From NCBI RefSeq assembly GCF_902770715.1, contig NZ_CACXTS010000005.1, forward strand, positions 1-64,000: a stretch of 64,000 bases of DNA. The letters run 5' to 3'. This DNA is from an uncultured Methanobrevibacter sp. (GTDB taxonomy: Archaea; Methanobacteriota; Methanobacteria; Methanobacteriales; Methanobacteriaceae). How positions within the stretch are numbered: position 1 is the first letter of the stretch; each line of letters begins with the position of its first letter. The notes under the pieces were generated by a model that was given only the letters and a program-made list of their open reading frames with translations, was not told the origin of the DNA and did not search any database. Positions 19,644 through 32,984 of this stretch are shown here, piece by piece. A program made the translations under genes and the position numbers.

Positions 19644-20495
19644 ATGAAAATTAAAGGTAGTACAAATATTGTTGGATTGATTGGTCATCCTGTGGAACAC
19701 AGTTTTTCACCGCCGATGCATAATGCTGCGTTCGATGAATTGGGGATGGATTATGCTTATGTTGCATTTGATGTCAATCCCACAGATTTGCAAACAGCAA
19801 TTGAAGGTGCAAAATCTCTTAATATTAAGGGTTTTAATGTTACAATTCCTCATAAGATTGAAGTTATGAAGTTTTTAAACGAAATCGATGAAGTTGCCGG
19901 TTTGATTGGAGCCGTAAATACAATAGACTTTAAAAACTTAAAAGGATATAACACTGATGGTATTGGAGCTGTCAGAGCAATTGAGGAAGTGACTTCAATC
20001 AAAAATAAAAATGTGGTTGTTGCAGGTGCAGGGGGTGCATCAAGGGCCATTTCATTTTATCTTGCAAAATATGGTGCCGAATCTATGGCAATCTTAAATA
20101 GAAATGTCGAAAAGGCCCAAGGTTTGGCTGCTGATGTTTCACAATCCGGTTTGATAGGTGAAGTTAAGGCAGATTCAATTTCCGAAATCCGCAACTATTT
20201 GAAAGATGCGGATATTTTGGTAGATACAACACCAATCGGAATGCATCCTAACATTAGCGATGAACCAATTGCCTTTGCAGAAGATATGGATGAGGATTTG
20301 GTTGTATTTGATGCAGTTTATAATCCTAATGAAACTGTACTTTTAAAAGAAGCCATTAAAGCAGGTGCAAATCCTGTTTATGGAATTAAAATGTTGCTTT
20401 ATCAAGGAGCAGAGAGCTTTAAAATATGGACTGGAAGGGATGCACCAGTTGATGTGATGGAAAAGGCCTTAAAGGATACGCTTAATTTAGAATGA
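19644..20495 (+). CDS. aroE: Shikimate dehydrogenase
   Basis: 283 residues. N-terminal substrate site GLIGHPVEHSFSPPMHN and FNVTIPHKIEVM (catalytic Lys in the latter), NTDGIGA, NADP-binding VVVAGAGGASRAISFYLAKYG and the C-terminal YGIKMLLYQGAESFKIWTG. It reduces 3-dehydroshikimate to shikimate in aromatic amino acid synthesis. No Shine-Dalgarno is seen before the ATG; TTATATAA about 30 nt upstream suggests a nearly leaderless message. The next gene follows after 4 nt. Confidence 0.96.
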   Translation: MKIKGSTNIVGLIGHPVEHSFSPPMHNAAFDELGMDYAYVAFDVNPTDLQTAIEGAKSLNIKGFNVTIPHKIEVMKFLNEIDEVAGLIGAVNTIDFKNLKGYNTDGIGAVRAIEEVTSIKNKNVVVAGAGGASRAISFYLAKYGAESMAILNRNVEKAQGLAADVSQSGLIGEVKADSISEIRNYLKDADILVDTTPIGMHPNISDEPIAFAEDMDEDLVVFDAVYNPNETVLLKEAIKAGANPVYGIKMLLYQGAESFKIWTGRDAPVDVMEKALKDTLNLE

Positions 20496-20499
20496 TAAT

Positions 20500-21189
20500 A
20501 TGGATTTAATGTTTGACATTTCAGGATTTAATGATGAAAAAGAAGAATTTTCAAATTCTAAAAGGGATGTACTTAAATTTTTAAAGATAATAGGAGTAGA
20601 TACTCGTTTTATTTCATATACTCCACAGAAGATTTACATCAACAATTTGAGATTTTCAAAATTTTCAAGAACACGTGAAGCTACCTTTATGAAACAATAT
20701 CCTGAAATTGAAGTTGTAAGAAATAAGTTATTTCAAAAAATTTGTTCCAAGTCATCAAAGCAGTTGGCTTTAGAAATTGAGCCTAATTCTCGTATTTTAA
20801 TGCCGGAAGAAAATTTTATCATTGAATTGCTCATGGAGCCATACACCCGTAAATATGGTGTTAAGTTGGTTCATGACGGAGAACATGATTTGAAAGTCAA
20901 TCCTTTGATTTTAGACGATCAGGTTAATGATATTTTTGAAGGCATCTTTTCAGGTGTTGGTTTGAATTTTTCCAAAAAGTCAGATGAAATCTATCCCTTA
21001 ATTAATGTTCCTTTGGATTGGATTAATTCGTTTTTAGAGATGGATGGCCAGGATACTTTTGAAAATAAAAATAAAAATGAGTTAGCCATCTCCTTCAGCG
21101 AATTTTTAGAAGATGTAGCTCCTCAATATAAGGAAAATGTTGTAAAGGCGGCCGAATATATTCAAGATAAATTAGAAACTGAACAATGA
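20500..21189 (+). CDS. Conserved-looking hypothetical protein between aroE and rfcL
   Basis: 229 residues, not recognised. Soluble and mixed alpha/beta in appearance, no membrane segment and no cysteine cluster; the C-terminal 40 residues ([20 protein letters not shown]) look helical. It starts 4 nt after aroE, so it shares that transcript. Its last 18 nt overlap the end of rfcL on the other strand. It has normal codon use for the window and is probably an old gene rather than an import. Confidence 0.75.
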   Translation: MDLMFDISGFNDEKEEFSNSKRDVLKFLKIIGVDTRFISYTPQKIYINNLRFSKFSRTREATFMKQYPEIEVVRNKLFQKICSKSSKQLALEIEPNSRILMPEENFIIELLMEPYTRKYGVKLVHDGEHDLKVNPLILDDQVNDIFEGIFSGVGLNFSKKSDEIYPLINVPLDWINSFLEMDGQDTFENKNKNELAISFSEFLEDVAPQYKENVVKAAEYIQDKLETEQ

Positions 21190-22707
21190 AACTTGTTTGT
21201 CAGTTTTCTTTTTCTCTTTTTTCTCTTCAGCTTTTTCTTCCACTTTTTCTTCAATGATTTCTTCGTCTAAATCTGGAAGTGGCTCTTCGATGGTTTCCTT
21301 TTCTATTTCTTCAACGGATTCCTCTTCAGCATTGCTTGTGCCGATGCCAGGAATTTCAAACGGCAGTGCATCCTCTTTAGGCTCTTCAACTTCAGGAATA
21401 ACATTCATCATTTGATTTTTTAGCTCTTCAGCACGTCTGTCACGTTCTTCCACTCTCATTTGAGCTTTTTGTTTTTCCATTTTTTTGACAACTTTTGCAG
21501 GAATCTTTTTTGATCTGAATCGTTTGATTTCAGTATCTTCAAGTTCTAAAAAGTCGGAAATTTCCCAAGCAAGCTCGTCGTTTCTGAACATGATTTCAAG
21601 ATAAGGAAACATTGAAATGGCTATTGCTCTTGAAACATGCATCTTTTCAGTCATCTTATCAGCAATTCCATCCCTTAAGTTTCTTTTGCCTCTGTTACGG
21701 CTCATTGTTGAGAAAATGGTTGGAGTTTGAATCTTTGTAAATTTCTTATAGGTTTCATGTTTGGAGTTGCTTACTCCGATTCCCATAAAGTCGGTCGCAT
21801 ACTTCCAGTAACCATAATTTCTGCTTACATTTGTCCTTCCGAAGAATATGTCTGCCTTTGAAATGTAATCGTAAGCCTTTTTGATTTCATCTTTTTTCTT
21901 GTACTCCCTTGGAATGTTTTCTGCAATGTATTCCATGACAAGTGTAGGATCCTCTTCAATCCAGAGCGCTTCTTTTACATGAGCGGGGGTTTTACTTTTC
22001 AACACGCTTGTAATTGCATTGAATATGTCTGAACGTGTATCCTTTGTAACCATGCCTTCGACATCACTAACGTTAAGGGTATGGTCTTTATCTGCTAGCG
22101 CCTGCAGGGTATTGATTGCAGACCTGACGTCTCCTTGAGATTTTACAGCTATTTCCTTTAATGCGGCAGGTTCCACTTCAACTCCTTCTGCTTGTGCAAT
22201 TTTCCTTAAAAGTGCAGAAATGGAATTCCATCTGGATTTTTTCATTTTGATTACTTGACATTTTGGTTTGATGGATTGCAATCTCTTTGAGTAAAAATCA
22301 TTAGCGATTAGAATCATGGGATGCTTTGAGCTTTTAATTATTTCACCAATGGCTTTGACTCCTCCACGGTCGTTAGTTCCGTGAATGCCGTCCACTTCAT
22401 CGAGAATTATCAATTTGTATTCATCTCCAAAAAGAGACCTGGATGATGATGACTCTCCAATTGTACTTTTAATTACATCTTGGGAACGTTTATCACTGGC
22501 ATTAAGCTCAATATATTCTGAAAACTCTTTTGCAATGATTTGGGCCAGTGTTGTTTTTCCAATGCCTGGTGGTCCAACTAAAAGCAACGGTATTTGGGGG
22601 TCATTGGATTTCCAAGCATTAACCCAATCGGTGATTATCTTAATCTCTTTTTTATTACCGACCACTTCTGAAAGTTCCTGCGGCCGATATTTATCAGTCC
22701 ATAACAT
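21172..22707 (-). CDS. rfcL: Replication factor C large subunit
   Basis: 511 residues. AAA+ clamp-loader subunit: Walker [15 protein letters not shown] (near 42-55), Walker [10 protein letters not shown], sensor region [12 protein letters not shown], and a [10 protein letters not shown] box. A long acidic and lysine-rich tail ends KQVSLFSF, a PIP-box (Q-x-x-L-F-x-F) for PCNA binding. With RfcS it loads PCNA at primer ends. The gene follows rfcS by 9 nt. The tail is low complexity ([12 protein letters not shown]), typical of the family. Confidence 0.97.
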   Translation of the reverse strand: MLWTDKYRPQELSEVVGNKKEIKIITDWVNAWKSNDPQIPLLLVGPPGIGKTTLAQIIAKEFSEYIELNASDKRSQDVIKSTIGESSSSRSLFGDEYKLIILDEVDGIHGTNDRGGVKAIGEIIKSSKHPMILIANDFYSKRLQSIKPKCQVIKMKKSRWNSISALLRKIAQAEGVEVEPAALKEIAVKSQGDVRSAINTLQALADKDHTLNVSDVEGMVTKDTRSDIFNAITSVLKSKTPAHVKEALWIEEDPTLVMEYIAENIPREYKKKDEIKKAYDYISKADIFFGRTNVSRNYGYWKYATDFMGIGVSNSKHETYKKFTKIQTPTIFSTMSRNRGKRNLRDGIADKMTEKMHVSRAIAISMFPYLEIMFRNDELAWEISDFLELEDTEIKRFRSKKIPAKVVKKMEKQKAQMRVEERDRRAEELKNQMMNVIPEVEEPKEDALPFEIPGIGTSNAEEESVEEIEKETIEEPLPDLDEEIIEEKVEEKAEEKKEKKKTDKQVSLFSF

Positions 22708-22716
22708 TTCTATACC

Positions 22717-23664
22717 TTATAAGAATTGGGTGAGTAGTGCTTCAAGCTGTATTCTTGGATTGGCTCCCTCTCTTATTCTGAAATCGCACTCGGCAATTGC
22801 TTCAATCAAGTCCATGTAAATGTTGGCATCCATTTTTCCTTCAATGACTCTTTTGGAAACGTCCTGATAAATTTGGGTAACCATGTCTTCCCCACTGGTT
22901 CCCTGCAGAACCATTGTGTCTCTTAAAATGTTACGGGCAGCCATGAAATCGCCCATAAGTGCTTTATTTATCATGTTCCCGATGTCTTGTGGTTTGGCTT
23001 TTGAAACAACTTCATAAATTGCATCTTCTGTTATTGCTTCTCCTTCTGATGCTGCGGCCTGAAGGACGTTCACTGCTTTTCTCATATCTCCTTCAGCAAA
23101 GTAGACTATTGTATCAAGTCCAGCATCTGTGGTTTCAAATCCTTCATTTTCACAGATGAATTGCAGACGTTCCTTAATCTCTTCAGCTTTAATCGGAGCA
23201 AACCTAAATATTGCACATCTTGATTGGATTGGGTCAATAATTTTTGATGAATAATTACATGAGAGTATAAATGAAGCGGTTTTTGTATACATTTCCATTT
23301 CACGACGAAGTGCGTGTTGAGCATCTTTGGTCATGTTGTCGACTTCGTCCAGGAATATTATTCTAAATGGTGCGCCAACAGGTTTCAATCTACAGAAATT
23401 CTTTATGCGGTCTCTTACTGTATCAATTCCTCTTGCATCAGAGGCATTTAATTCTAAAAAGTTTTGTCTCCAGTATTCTCCTAAAATGGATTTTACTAGT
23501 GCTAAGGCTGTGGTTGTTTTACCGACACCTGCAGGGCCTGTAAACATTAGGTTAGGCATGCTTTCTTCGCCTACATATTTCTGTAATCTTGCTACTATTT
23601 GCTTTTGTCCTACGATGTCTTCTAATTTTTGTGGTCTATATTTTTCTACCCATGGTCCGCTCAT
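22717..23664 (-). CDS. rfcS: Replication factor C small subunit
   Basis: 315 residues. [14 protein letters not shown] at the N-terminus, Walker [15 protein letters not shown], Walker [11 protein letters not shown], arginine-finger SRC motif [11 protein letters not shown] and [14 protein letters not shown]. It forms the ATP-hydrolysing ring of the clamp loader with RfcL. The start is set by GGTGATTAA directly before the ATG. rfcL lies 9 nt downstream. Divergent from htpX across about 150 bases that contain its promoter. Confidence 0.97.
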   Translation of the reverse strand: MSGPWVEKYRPQKLEDIVGQKQIVARLQKYVGEESMPNLMFTGPAGVGKTTTALALVKSILGEYWRQNFLELNASDARGIDTVRDRIKNFCRLKPVGAPFRIIFLDEVDNMTKDAQHALRREMEMYTKTASFILSCNYSSKIIDPIQSRCAIFRFAPIKAEEIKERLQFICENEGFETTDAGLDTIVYFAEGDMRKAVNVLQAAASEGEAITEDAIYEVVSKAKPQDIGNMINKALMGDFMAARNILRDTMVLQGTSGEDMVTQIYQDVSKRVIEGKMDANIYMDLIEAIAECDFRIREGANPRIQLEALLTQFL

Positions 23665-23816
23665 TTAATCACCATTTTTTTATAGTAACATTTATGTATT
23701 ATGTTGTTAAATTATTTTTTGCTTAACTTTTATTAATGTATGAAATCTAATTAATATATAATTAAAGTGAGCATTTGATAAGTAATGTTTTATGAAATAT
23801 AATTAAGGTGTTTATA

Positions 23817-24776
23817 ATGAAAGGCACATGGAAACTTAAGCTAAGAATGTGGTTGACATCAATTTTAATGTTTACAATTGTTTATGCCCTTGTCATGGCT
23901 GCAGGATGGTATTTGGGCGTTCGCGGTTATATGATCTGGTTTGCTGCAAGCTTAATAATCGTATTTTTGCAGTATTGGTTCGGACCATCACTCGTAAAAC
24001 GCTCTATGAATGTAAGGCCATTGTCAGAAGCTGAAGCTCCTCACATCCATCAGATGGTTCAGGAATTGGCTGATGCGGCTGGCATTCCAAAGCCTGAAGT
24101 TGGATTATCCGAAGTCAATATTCCTAATGCATTCGCATATGGAAGGTCTAAAAGAAGTGGCCATATTGCAATAACCCGTCCAATTTTAGGATTGCTTGAT
24201 AGAGATGAATTAAGAGCGGTACTTGGTCATGAAATGGGTCACATCCAACATAATGACATGATTGTAACTACAGTCGTAAGTGTAATTCCAATGATCTGTT
24301 ACTATATTGCATTGTCCTTCATGTTTTCAGGAGACAGGGACAACGGTGCAACAATTATTATTGGAATTTTAGGATATGTTGCTTATCTTGTAGGTCAGCT
24401 ATTGGTACTCTTCATTTCAAGGATAAGGGAATATTATGCTGATGAGGCAAGTGTCGAATTTGGAAACAGGCCTGCTGCATTGGTGTCTGCATTGTATAAA
24501 CTATCCTATGGTGCTGCAAGATGCAGTGATCAGACTATTTCCGATTTGAATACAAATCGTGCATTCTTTGTCAATGACATAAATAACGCTAAACATGATA
24601 TTAATGATTTTTCACAAATAGACTTTGACGGCGATGGAAAAATATCAGATGATGAGTTAAGAAGACTTGCGAATTCAGATGTTAAAATTTCAAGAAAGAA
24701 TGGGGTCATGGAAATATTATCCACTCACCCTGATTCCTTAAAAAGAGTAAAAAGATTAGCTGAACTTGAAAATTAG
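23817..24776 (+). CDS. htpX: HtpX-type M48 membrane metalloprotease with EF-hand loop
   Basis: About 319 residues. Two N-terminal membrane segments, the zinc-binding LGHEMGHIQHND, two more hydrophobic segments and the third ligand region RIREYYADEASVEF. HtpX degrades damaged membrane proteins. Odd: near residues 269-280 it carries DFDGDGKISDDE, a complete EF-hand calcium loop (D-x-D-x-D-G-x-I-x-x-x-E), placed just before the last family segment STHPDSLKRV. That suggests calcium binding. The in-frame GTG at 23808 belongs to the AAGGTG ribosome-binding site, so ATG 23817 is the start. Confidence 0.93.
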   Translation: MKGTWKLKLRMWLTSILMFTIVYALVMAAGWYLGVRGYMIWFAASLIIVFLQYWFGPSLVKRSMNVRPLSEAEAPHIHQMVQELADAAGIPKPEVGLSEVNIPNAFAYGRSKRSGHIAITRPILGLLDRDELRAVLGHEMGHIQHNDMIVTTVVSVIPMICYYIALSFMFSGDRDNGATIIIGILGYVAYLVGQLLVLFISRIREYYADEASVEFGNRPAALVSALYKLSYGAARCSDQTISDLNTNRAFFVNDINNAKHDINDFSQIDFDGDGKISDDELRRLANSDVKISRKNGVMEILSTHPDSLKRVKRLAELEN

Positions 24777-24784
24777 GTGTAATT

Positions 24785-25516
24785 ATGAAGATGATTTTAG
24801 ATGAACGTGGAAAGAAATATGTTATAAAACCGGGTGAAGAATTTCAAAGCGATTTGGGAATTATAAAAGCGGAGGTTTTAGATAATGCTGAAGTGGGTGA
24901 CGAAGTTAAAAGCCACCTTGACCACACATTTAAAATCATGAAACCTAATATTAATGACTTCATTGATATAATGGAGAGGAGATGTTCTATTCTCATTCAA
25001 AAGGACATCGGACAGGTTCTGGCTCATACGGGTTTGGGCGCAGGCTCAAGAGTGGTCGATGCGGGAACCGGTGCCGGAGCTATTGCTCTTAATTTCGGGA
25101 ATGTTGTAGGTCCTGACGGTGAAGTGTTTACCTATGAGATTCGTGAAGACTTCGCTGAAGTTGCAAAGAAAAACATTGACAGATTCGGGATAACCAATAT
25201 TCATGTTAAAAACCAGAACATCAAGGATGGAATTGATGAAGATAATATTGATTTGGTCTTTTTGGACTTGCCAAAGCCTTTTGAGATATTTGAAGAAGTT
25301 TGGGATGCGTTAAATGTTGGAGGATGGCTGGCAGTCTATGCGCCATATATCGATCAGGCAGAAACAGCTTATCGAATTGCAAAAAAACTTGGCTTTTATG
25401 ATATTGAGATATTTGAAACTTTAGAAAGGGGTTTGGAAGTCAGGCCGCAGGGGGTAAGGCCAAAGACACGCATGGTTGGTCATAGCGGATATTTGGTATT
25501 TGCAAGAAAATTATAA
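24785..25516 (+). CDS. trmI: tRNA (adenine-N1)-methyltransferase, TrmI family
   Basis: 243 residues. SAM-binding motif I is RVVDAGTGAGAIALNFG; the acidic motif II follows (FTYEIREDFAEVAKKN), and NIDLVFLDLPKPFE is the motif IV region. Archaeal TrmI makes m1A at position 57/58 of the tRNA T-loop, which stabilises tRNA. The start follows AGGTGTAATT. It lies 8 nt after htpX, so the two may be cotranscribed. A second ATG two codons in is possible. Confidence 0.92.
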   Translation: MKMILDERGKKYVIKPGEEFQSDLGIIKAEVLDNAEVGDEVKSHLDHTFKIMKPNINDFIDIMERRCSILIQKDIGQVLAHTGLGAGSRVVDAGTGAGAIALNFGNVVGPDGEVFTYEIREDFAEVAKKNIDRFGITNIHVKNQNIKDGIDEDNIDLVFLDLPKPFEIFEEVWDALNVGGWLAVYAPYIDQAETAYRIAKKLGFYDIEIFETLERGLEVRPQGVRPKTRMVGHSGYLVFARKL

Positions 25517-25575
25517 CTATTTTTTATACTTTAATTTTTAAAAATTGGGTTAATAAATGTCTTTAAGGTGTAGAA

Positions 25576-26340
25576 ATGCCAAATGCAATGTTAAAGGGTT
25601 CAGTCAGATATTGTACCGGAAATAAATTGTTTTGTCTTTACGTACTGGCTCAATTTTTCTTATTTGAATGCTTGTTGAATGAGGTTGGCGGACTCATGAA
25701 GTCTACCTCGCTGATAGTTCTTTTGGTGGTATTGGGCTATGGACTAAAAGTTACTCGGGACGTAATCAATGGAGGTACAAGCCTACCTAAAATAAAACTC
25801 AATGAATTAGTTAATTTTGGCCTTAAAGGCATTGTCGTATATACTTTTTACTTAACTATCCAGGCTTCTGCTTTGGGTTTGATTTCTTTATTGTTCCATT
25901 TTCCGGAATTTGATTTGGAAGAGATGATTATAAATCTTCATGAAACAATATCATTGTTTTTTGAGCATGATCCAGTCAGTTTCATATTATTTATCATATT
26001 GGGTCTTCTGATTGTTTATGGTACAATATTTTTCATGGAAATTGCTTTAGCCCTATTGGCAGATGGTGGAAAACTCAAAGACGCATTTGATTTTCCTAGA
26101 ATTAAAGATATAATTGGTGTGATTGGATGGAAGGAATATGCTGCTGATTATACAAAAATTGTAGCTGCTGTCGTTATTTTGGTTCTTATAAATGGATATT
26201 TTGCTCATTATGGCATTTTTGGTATTATAATTGGTGTAATAACTGATATGTTGGCGTTCACGGTTGAATATCGTGGGATTGGTAATATATACAGAGAATA
26301 TAAACATTCAGTCAGTAAAAAAGAAAAAGAGTTGGAATAA
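25576..26340 (+). CDS. DUF4013-like multi-pass membrane protein
   Basis: 254 residues with about five to six hydrophobic segments (for example SLIVLLVVLGYGLKV, FILFIILGLLIVYGTIFF and VAAVVILVLINGYF). The layout, including GYGLKVTRDVINGG and AFDFPRIKDIIGVIGWKEY, resembles the DUF4013 family that is abundant in Methanobrevibacter. No function is known. AAGGTGTAGAA precedes the ATG. It is convergent with leuS, 5 nt apart. Confidence 0.75.
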   Translation: MPNAMLKGSVRYCTGNKLFCLYVLAQFFLFECLLNEVGGLMKSTSLIVLLVVLGYGLKVTRDVINGGTSLPKIKLNELVNFGLKGIVVYTFYLTIQASALGLISLLFHFPEFDLEEMIINLHETISLFFEHDPVSFILFIILGLLIVYGTIFFMEIALALLADGGKLKDAFDFPRIKDIIGVIGWKEYAADYTKIVAAVVILVLINGYFAHYGIFGIIIGVITDMLAFTVEYRGIGNIYREYKHSVSKKEKELE

Positions 26341-26345
26341 TTAAA

Positions 26346-29201
<2,856 letters not shown>

Positions 29202-29211
29202 TAAATCACCA

Positions 29212-30000
29212 TTATAAAATTGTTTTTTTAGGGCTTTCTGGAACTTTACTTTTGTGTTCGCTCCTAATAATTTTATTAATAATCATATCAACATCATCGA
29301 CTGAAATATCTAATTTTTCAGCTATTTCAGTATTTTTAATGTCTTTTTCTGTGTAAAGATAAAGAATTTGATCAAGCAAATAATAACTCATTCCGATTTC
29401 TGCTTCATCGGTTTGATTGTTCCATAAACCTGCACGAGGAGGTTTTTCAATGATTTCCTGTTTGACATTCATTAATTTACTCAATTCATAAACTTCAGTT
29501 TTATATAAGTCTCCAATAGGTTCCATATCACATGCGCCGTCGCCATGTTTGGTAAAGTAACCAATTAGAATTTCGCTTTTATTACCTGTTCCGATAACGA
29601 GGTAATTTTTAGCGTTTGCATAATAATAAATGATGGACATTCTGATTCTAGCTTTAAGGTTTCCTATTGCCAAATTATTCTCTTCAAGCTGTGTAACATC
29701 CAAAAATTCATTTAAAATGCCGTCAATACCTATTTCTTTATGTTCAATATCTAGATATTTGGCTATTTCAATTCCATGAATTTTATCTTCGTTTGGTGTG
29801 GTAGTAGATGGCATGGCTATTCCAAAAACCTTGTCCTTGCCCAATGCTTCACAGGCAAGATAGGCAACTAAAGTTGAGTCAATCCCACCGCTTAGGCCAA
29901 CAACAACTCCATTTGTTTTAGACTCATCGACTTTATCTTTGATGAATTCAATAATGTCTGTTTTTGTTTTTTCTAGGTTTATTTTTGGAATTTCACTAAT
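29212..30000 (-). CDS. nadE: NAD+ synthetase (probable ATT start)
   Basis: Read from ATT at 30000 the protein has 262 residues, the normal length for ammonia-type NadE. It contains the PP-loop [16 protein letters not shown] (about residues 31-46), [35 protein letters not shown] in pieces, and KPPRAGLW. It converts deamido-NAD to NAD with ATP and ammonia. There is no ATG, GTG or TTG in frame between the upstream TAA and TTG 29844, which lies beyond the PP-loop and would yield a dead protein. ATT 30000 sits 4 nt after GGTGA. Either ATT is the start codon or an indel is present. Cotranscribed with leuS. Confidence 0.85.
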   Translation of the reverse strand: MSEIPKINLEKTKTDIIEFIKDKVDESKTNGVVVGLSGGIDSTLVAYLACEALGKDKVFGIAMPSTTTPNEDKIHGIEIAKYLDIEHKEIGIDGILNEFLDVTQLEENNLAIGNLKARIRMSIIYYYANAKNYLVIGTGNKSEILIGYFTKHGDGACDMEPIGDLYKTEVYELSKLMNVKQEIIEKPPRAGLWNNQTDEAEIGMSYYLLDQILYLYTEKDIKNTEIAEKLDISVDDVDMIINKIIRSEHKSKVPESPKKTIL

Positions 30001-30004
30001 GTTT

Positions 30005-30009
30005 TCACC
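30005..30009 (-). promoter_or_regulatory. GGTGA ribosome-binding site of nadE, deciding an ATT start
   Basis: GGTGA on the minus strand, followed by AAAC and then ATT at 30000. The same GGTGA-4/5 nt-start geometry precedes ATG at other genes here, for example 4 nt before the ATG at 56662. Confidence 0.6.
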
Positions 30010-30024
30010 AACGTTATCATTTAT

Positions 30025-30060
30025 ACATAAAATAATATGTACTTATTAATTTATATATTA
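30025..30060. promoter_or_regulatory. Divergent promoter region, nadE and NTF2-like gene
   Basis: Two TATA-like elements in opposite orientation: minus-strand TAATATATAAATTAATA (30060-30044) for nadE and plus-strand TACATAAAATAATATG (about 30024-30039) for the gene at 30065. The spacing of the latter would start transcription within a few bases of the ATG, consistent with the absence of a ribosome-binding site there. Confidence 0.35.
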
Positions 30061-30064
30061 TATT

Positions 30065-30460
30065 ATGTCAGATGTAAAACTTATTTGTGATAAATCATTT
30101 TCTGAAGTTGACCAAGAGGTTGTTGATTGTTTCATTGAGTTTCAACAAGCATTGATTGATAATGATTCTGATAGATTAAACGAAATCGTTCTGGATGGGG
30201 TTGAGTTCACTAATCTGATTGGAAAAGCCCAATCTAAAAAGGAGTTCTTATCTCAAGTCACTGAGGAAATTTTAGTTTTCACAGATTCTGAAATACTTGA
30301 TCCTACAATATTGTTCGATGATGAAGATACCGCTTCTTTAATAGCCACTGTCAGATTAACTATTAAATTTTATGGTAATGACCGTAAAATGATATCAAAT
30401 AATGTTGCAAGCTTTCAGAAAACTGATGGAAAATGGCATATCTCAAAATGGGATACTTAA
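30065..30460 (+). CDS. NTF2-like (SnoaL/DUF4440-type) small protein
   Basis: 131 residues. The pattern of an N-terminal helix pair (CFIEFQQALIDNDSDRLNEIV), a GKAQSKKEFLSQV segment and four C-terminal beta strands ending VASFQKTDGKWHISKWD is typical of the NTF2-like fold used as a ligand-binding or enzyme scaffold. No catalytic residues can be assigned. Likely leaderless. It stands alone between nadE and an ABC ATPase and is followed by a strong hairpin. Confidence 0.75.
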   Translation: MSDVKLICDKSFSEVDQEVVDCFIEFQQALIDNDSDRLNEIVLDGVEFTNLIGKAQSKKEFLSQVTEEILVFTDSEILDPTILFDDEDTASLIATVRLTIKFYGNDRKMISNNVASFQKTDGKWHISKWDT

Positions 30461-30467
30461 AAAAAGT

Positions 30468-30507
30468 AAGGAAAATGATTGAAAGGATATTTCAATATTT
30501 TTTCCTT
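30468..30507 (+). terminator. Hairpin downstream of the NTF2-like gene
   Basis: AAGGAAAA (30468-30475) pairs with TTTTCCTT (30500-30507), and inside it ATTGAAA pairs with TTTCAAT around the loop GGATA. A T-run is embedded at the 3' side. A plausible terminator, 7 nt after the stop. Confidence 0.45.
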
Positions 30508-30660
30508 TAAAAATTAAGATTTCAAGTTCAATATTTCTTTTCAATCTCAATTCTTTCATCTAAGAGTTGATATTTCCCCCTCTCCTTTTTAAAGAAGGAT
30601 GTTTAATAATCATTCATATCTTCTGGAAAGAACATTAATTTTTAAAAAATAAATTAATGG

Positions 30661-31332
30661 TCATTCCCTTTCTTTTTTAAGGGCTTCGACCATATCAATA
30701 TTTTTGAGATTGTTTGCAACTTTTGCAAATTCATTATTGTGTGTTACTATAATCACTGTTGTATTTTCACTTTCACATAGGTTAACCAGCAGTTCAATAA
30801 TGATTTTTCCAGTATGGGAATCCAATGCACCTGTAGGCTCATCACACAAAAGCATTTTTGGTTTTTTGGCTATTGCACGTGCAATTGATACTCTTTGTTG
30901 CTCTCCTCCTGATAGTTCTGATGGAAATTTATTAACATGCTGTGACAATCCTACTTGACTTAAAATATCTTTTCCATTTATATTTTTATCAACAATATCA
31001 TTTAGAATCTCAATATTTTCACATGCTGTTAGATTTGGGATTAGGTTATAAAACTGAAAGATGAAACCTATCTCCTTAGCACGGTAACGTGTAAGTTCTT
31101 TATCTGATAAAGCACTGATGTTTTCATCATCAATAATTATTTCACCGCTTGTAGGCTTGTCAAGACCTCCTAAAAGATTAAGTAGTGTTGATTTACCACT
31201 TCCGGATGGTCCAAGAATCACTACAAGTTCTCCTTTATTGATTGTAAAATTAAGATTGTTTGCCGCTTTAACTGTTTGATTTCCCATTTTATATTCTTTT
31301 GAAACACTGTTAACTTTTATTAATGTTTCCAT
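30661..31332 (-). CDS. ABC transporter ATP-binding protein (LolD/MacB type), no permease nearby
   Basis: 223 residues. Walker A GPSGSGKSTLLN, Q-loop FQFYNLIP, signature ELSGGEQQRVSIARA, Walker B MLLCDEPTGALD and H-loop VIIVTHN. The sequence type is that of ATPases pairing with FtsX-like permeases in lipoprotein or peptide export. No FtsX-like or other permease gene lies on either side, so it is an orphan or works with a distant partner. The ATG has no ribosome-binding site and the TATA box is about 25 nt upstream, suggesting a leaderless message under the palindrome described separately. Confidence 0.93.
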   Translation of the reverse strand: METLIKVNSVSKEYKMGNQTVKAANNLNFTINKGELVVILGPSGSGKSTLLNLLGGLDKPTSGEIIIDDENISALSDKELTRYRAKEIGFIFQFYNLIPNLTACENIEILNDIVDKNINGKDILSQVGLSQHVNKFPSELSGGEQQRVSIARAIAKKPKMLLCDEPTGALDSHTGKIIIELLVNLCESENTTVIIVTHNNEFAKVANNLKNIDMVEALKKERE

Positions 31333-31344
31333 TTTTTAAACCTG

Positions 31345-31363
31345 TTATCTTTATATGAGATAA
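31345..31363 (-). promoter_or_regulatory. Palindrome over the TATA box of the ABC ATPase gene
   Basis: TTATCT-7 nt-AGATAA, with CATATAAAG inside it on the minus strand about 13-31 nt before the ATG. A dyad symmetrical around the TATA element is what a repressor operator would look like. Confidence 0.4.
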
Positions 31364-31542
31364 TATATTTTTTACATTAAATTTAATTTTTGTAAAAAAC
31401 ATGTCAAAATCTGAAAAATAATTTCTCATAATCGATTAATTAATAGTTACTCTTTTGAGTTCAATATTTAAAAAAATCATGGGAGAATAAACGTTGGATA
31501 ATGACTAACTTTATATAGTATAATGAATTAAATAACATTTAG

Positions 31543-32592
<1,050 letters not shown>

Positions 32593-32604
32593 AAAATTAA
32601 AAAT

Positions 32605-32630
32605 AAGTTAAAATGCATTCATTTTAACTT
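32605..32630. terminator. Bidirectional terminator hairpin
   Basis: AAGTTAAAATG-CATT-CATTTTAACTT is a perfect 11-bp stem with a 4-nt loop between the convergent ArsA-like gene and the small membrane protein gene. Confidence 0.6.
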
Positions 32631-32984
32631 TTAACTATCTTTTTTTTCACTGAAAATTATATCAAATATTATCGCCAAAACCATTAAAGCTGTTGAGATT
32701 AGAAGACGATTTCCAAAAAATACTTCTAATAATCCAATAATTATGGCCAATGTGAATGTTGCTTTAACTGAAATGTGGATTTCATTTAATATTTCCTTTA
32801 GAGATTTGTTTTTAGCGTTTGAATCGGATAATGTCTTGATGCTCATATATAAAATGCCTATCCAGAACAATAAATTCCAAATGTCCTCATATTCTGGATA
32901 AATTATTGTCACAGCCAACATTATTACAAACACAGCAACAACTGGAATCATGATCTTCAAATCTTCACTTTTAATTTTAACCAC
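32631..32984 (-). CDS. Small four-helix membrane protein overlapping the adhesin-like gene
   Basis: 117 residues with about four hydrophobic segments (IMIPVVAVFVIMLAVTII, LLFWIGILYMSI, FTLAIIIGLLEVFF, STALMVLAIIFDIIF). No family recognised. Its start overlaps the last 8 nt of the 966-residue secreted protein, so the two are translated together and probably act together, for example in anchoring, secretion or protection from that protein. Ends beside the strong hairpin. Confidence 0.72.
   Translation of the reverse strand: MVKIKSEDLKIMIPVVAVFVIMLAVTIIYPEYEDIWNLLFWIGILYMSIKTLSDSNAKNKSLKEILNEIHISVKATFTLAIIIGLLEVFFGNRLLISTALMVLAIIFDIIFSEKKDS

Noticed and set aside
30461..30660. Remnant of a permease gene beside the ABC ATPase
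   Set aside because: The stretch is AT-rich with a hairpin and shows no readable fragment of a permease in any frame I checked.
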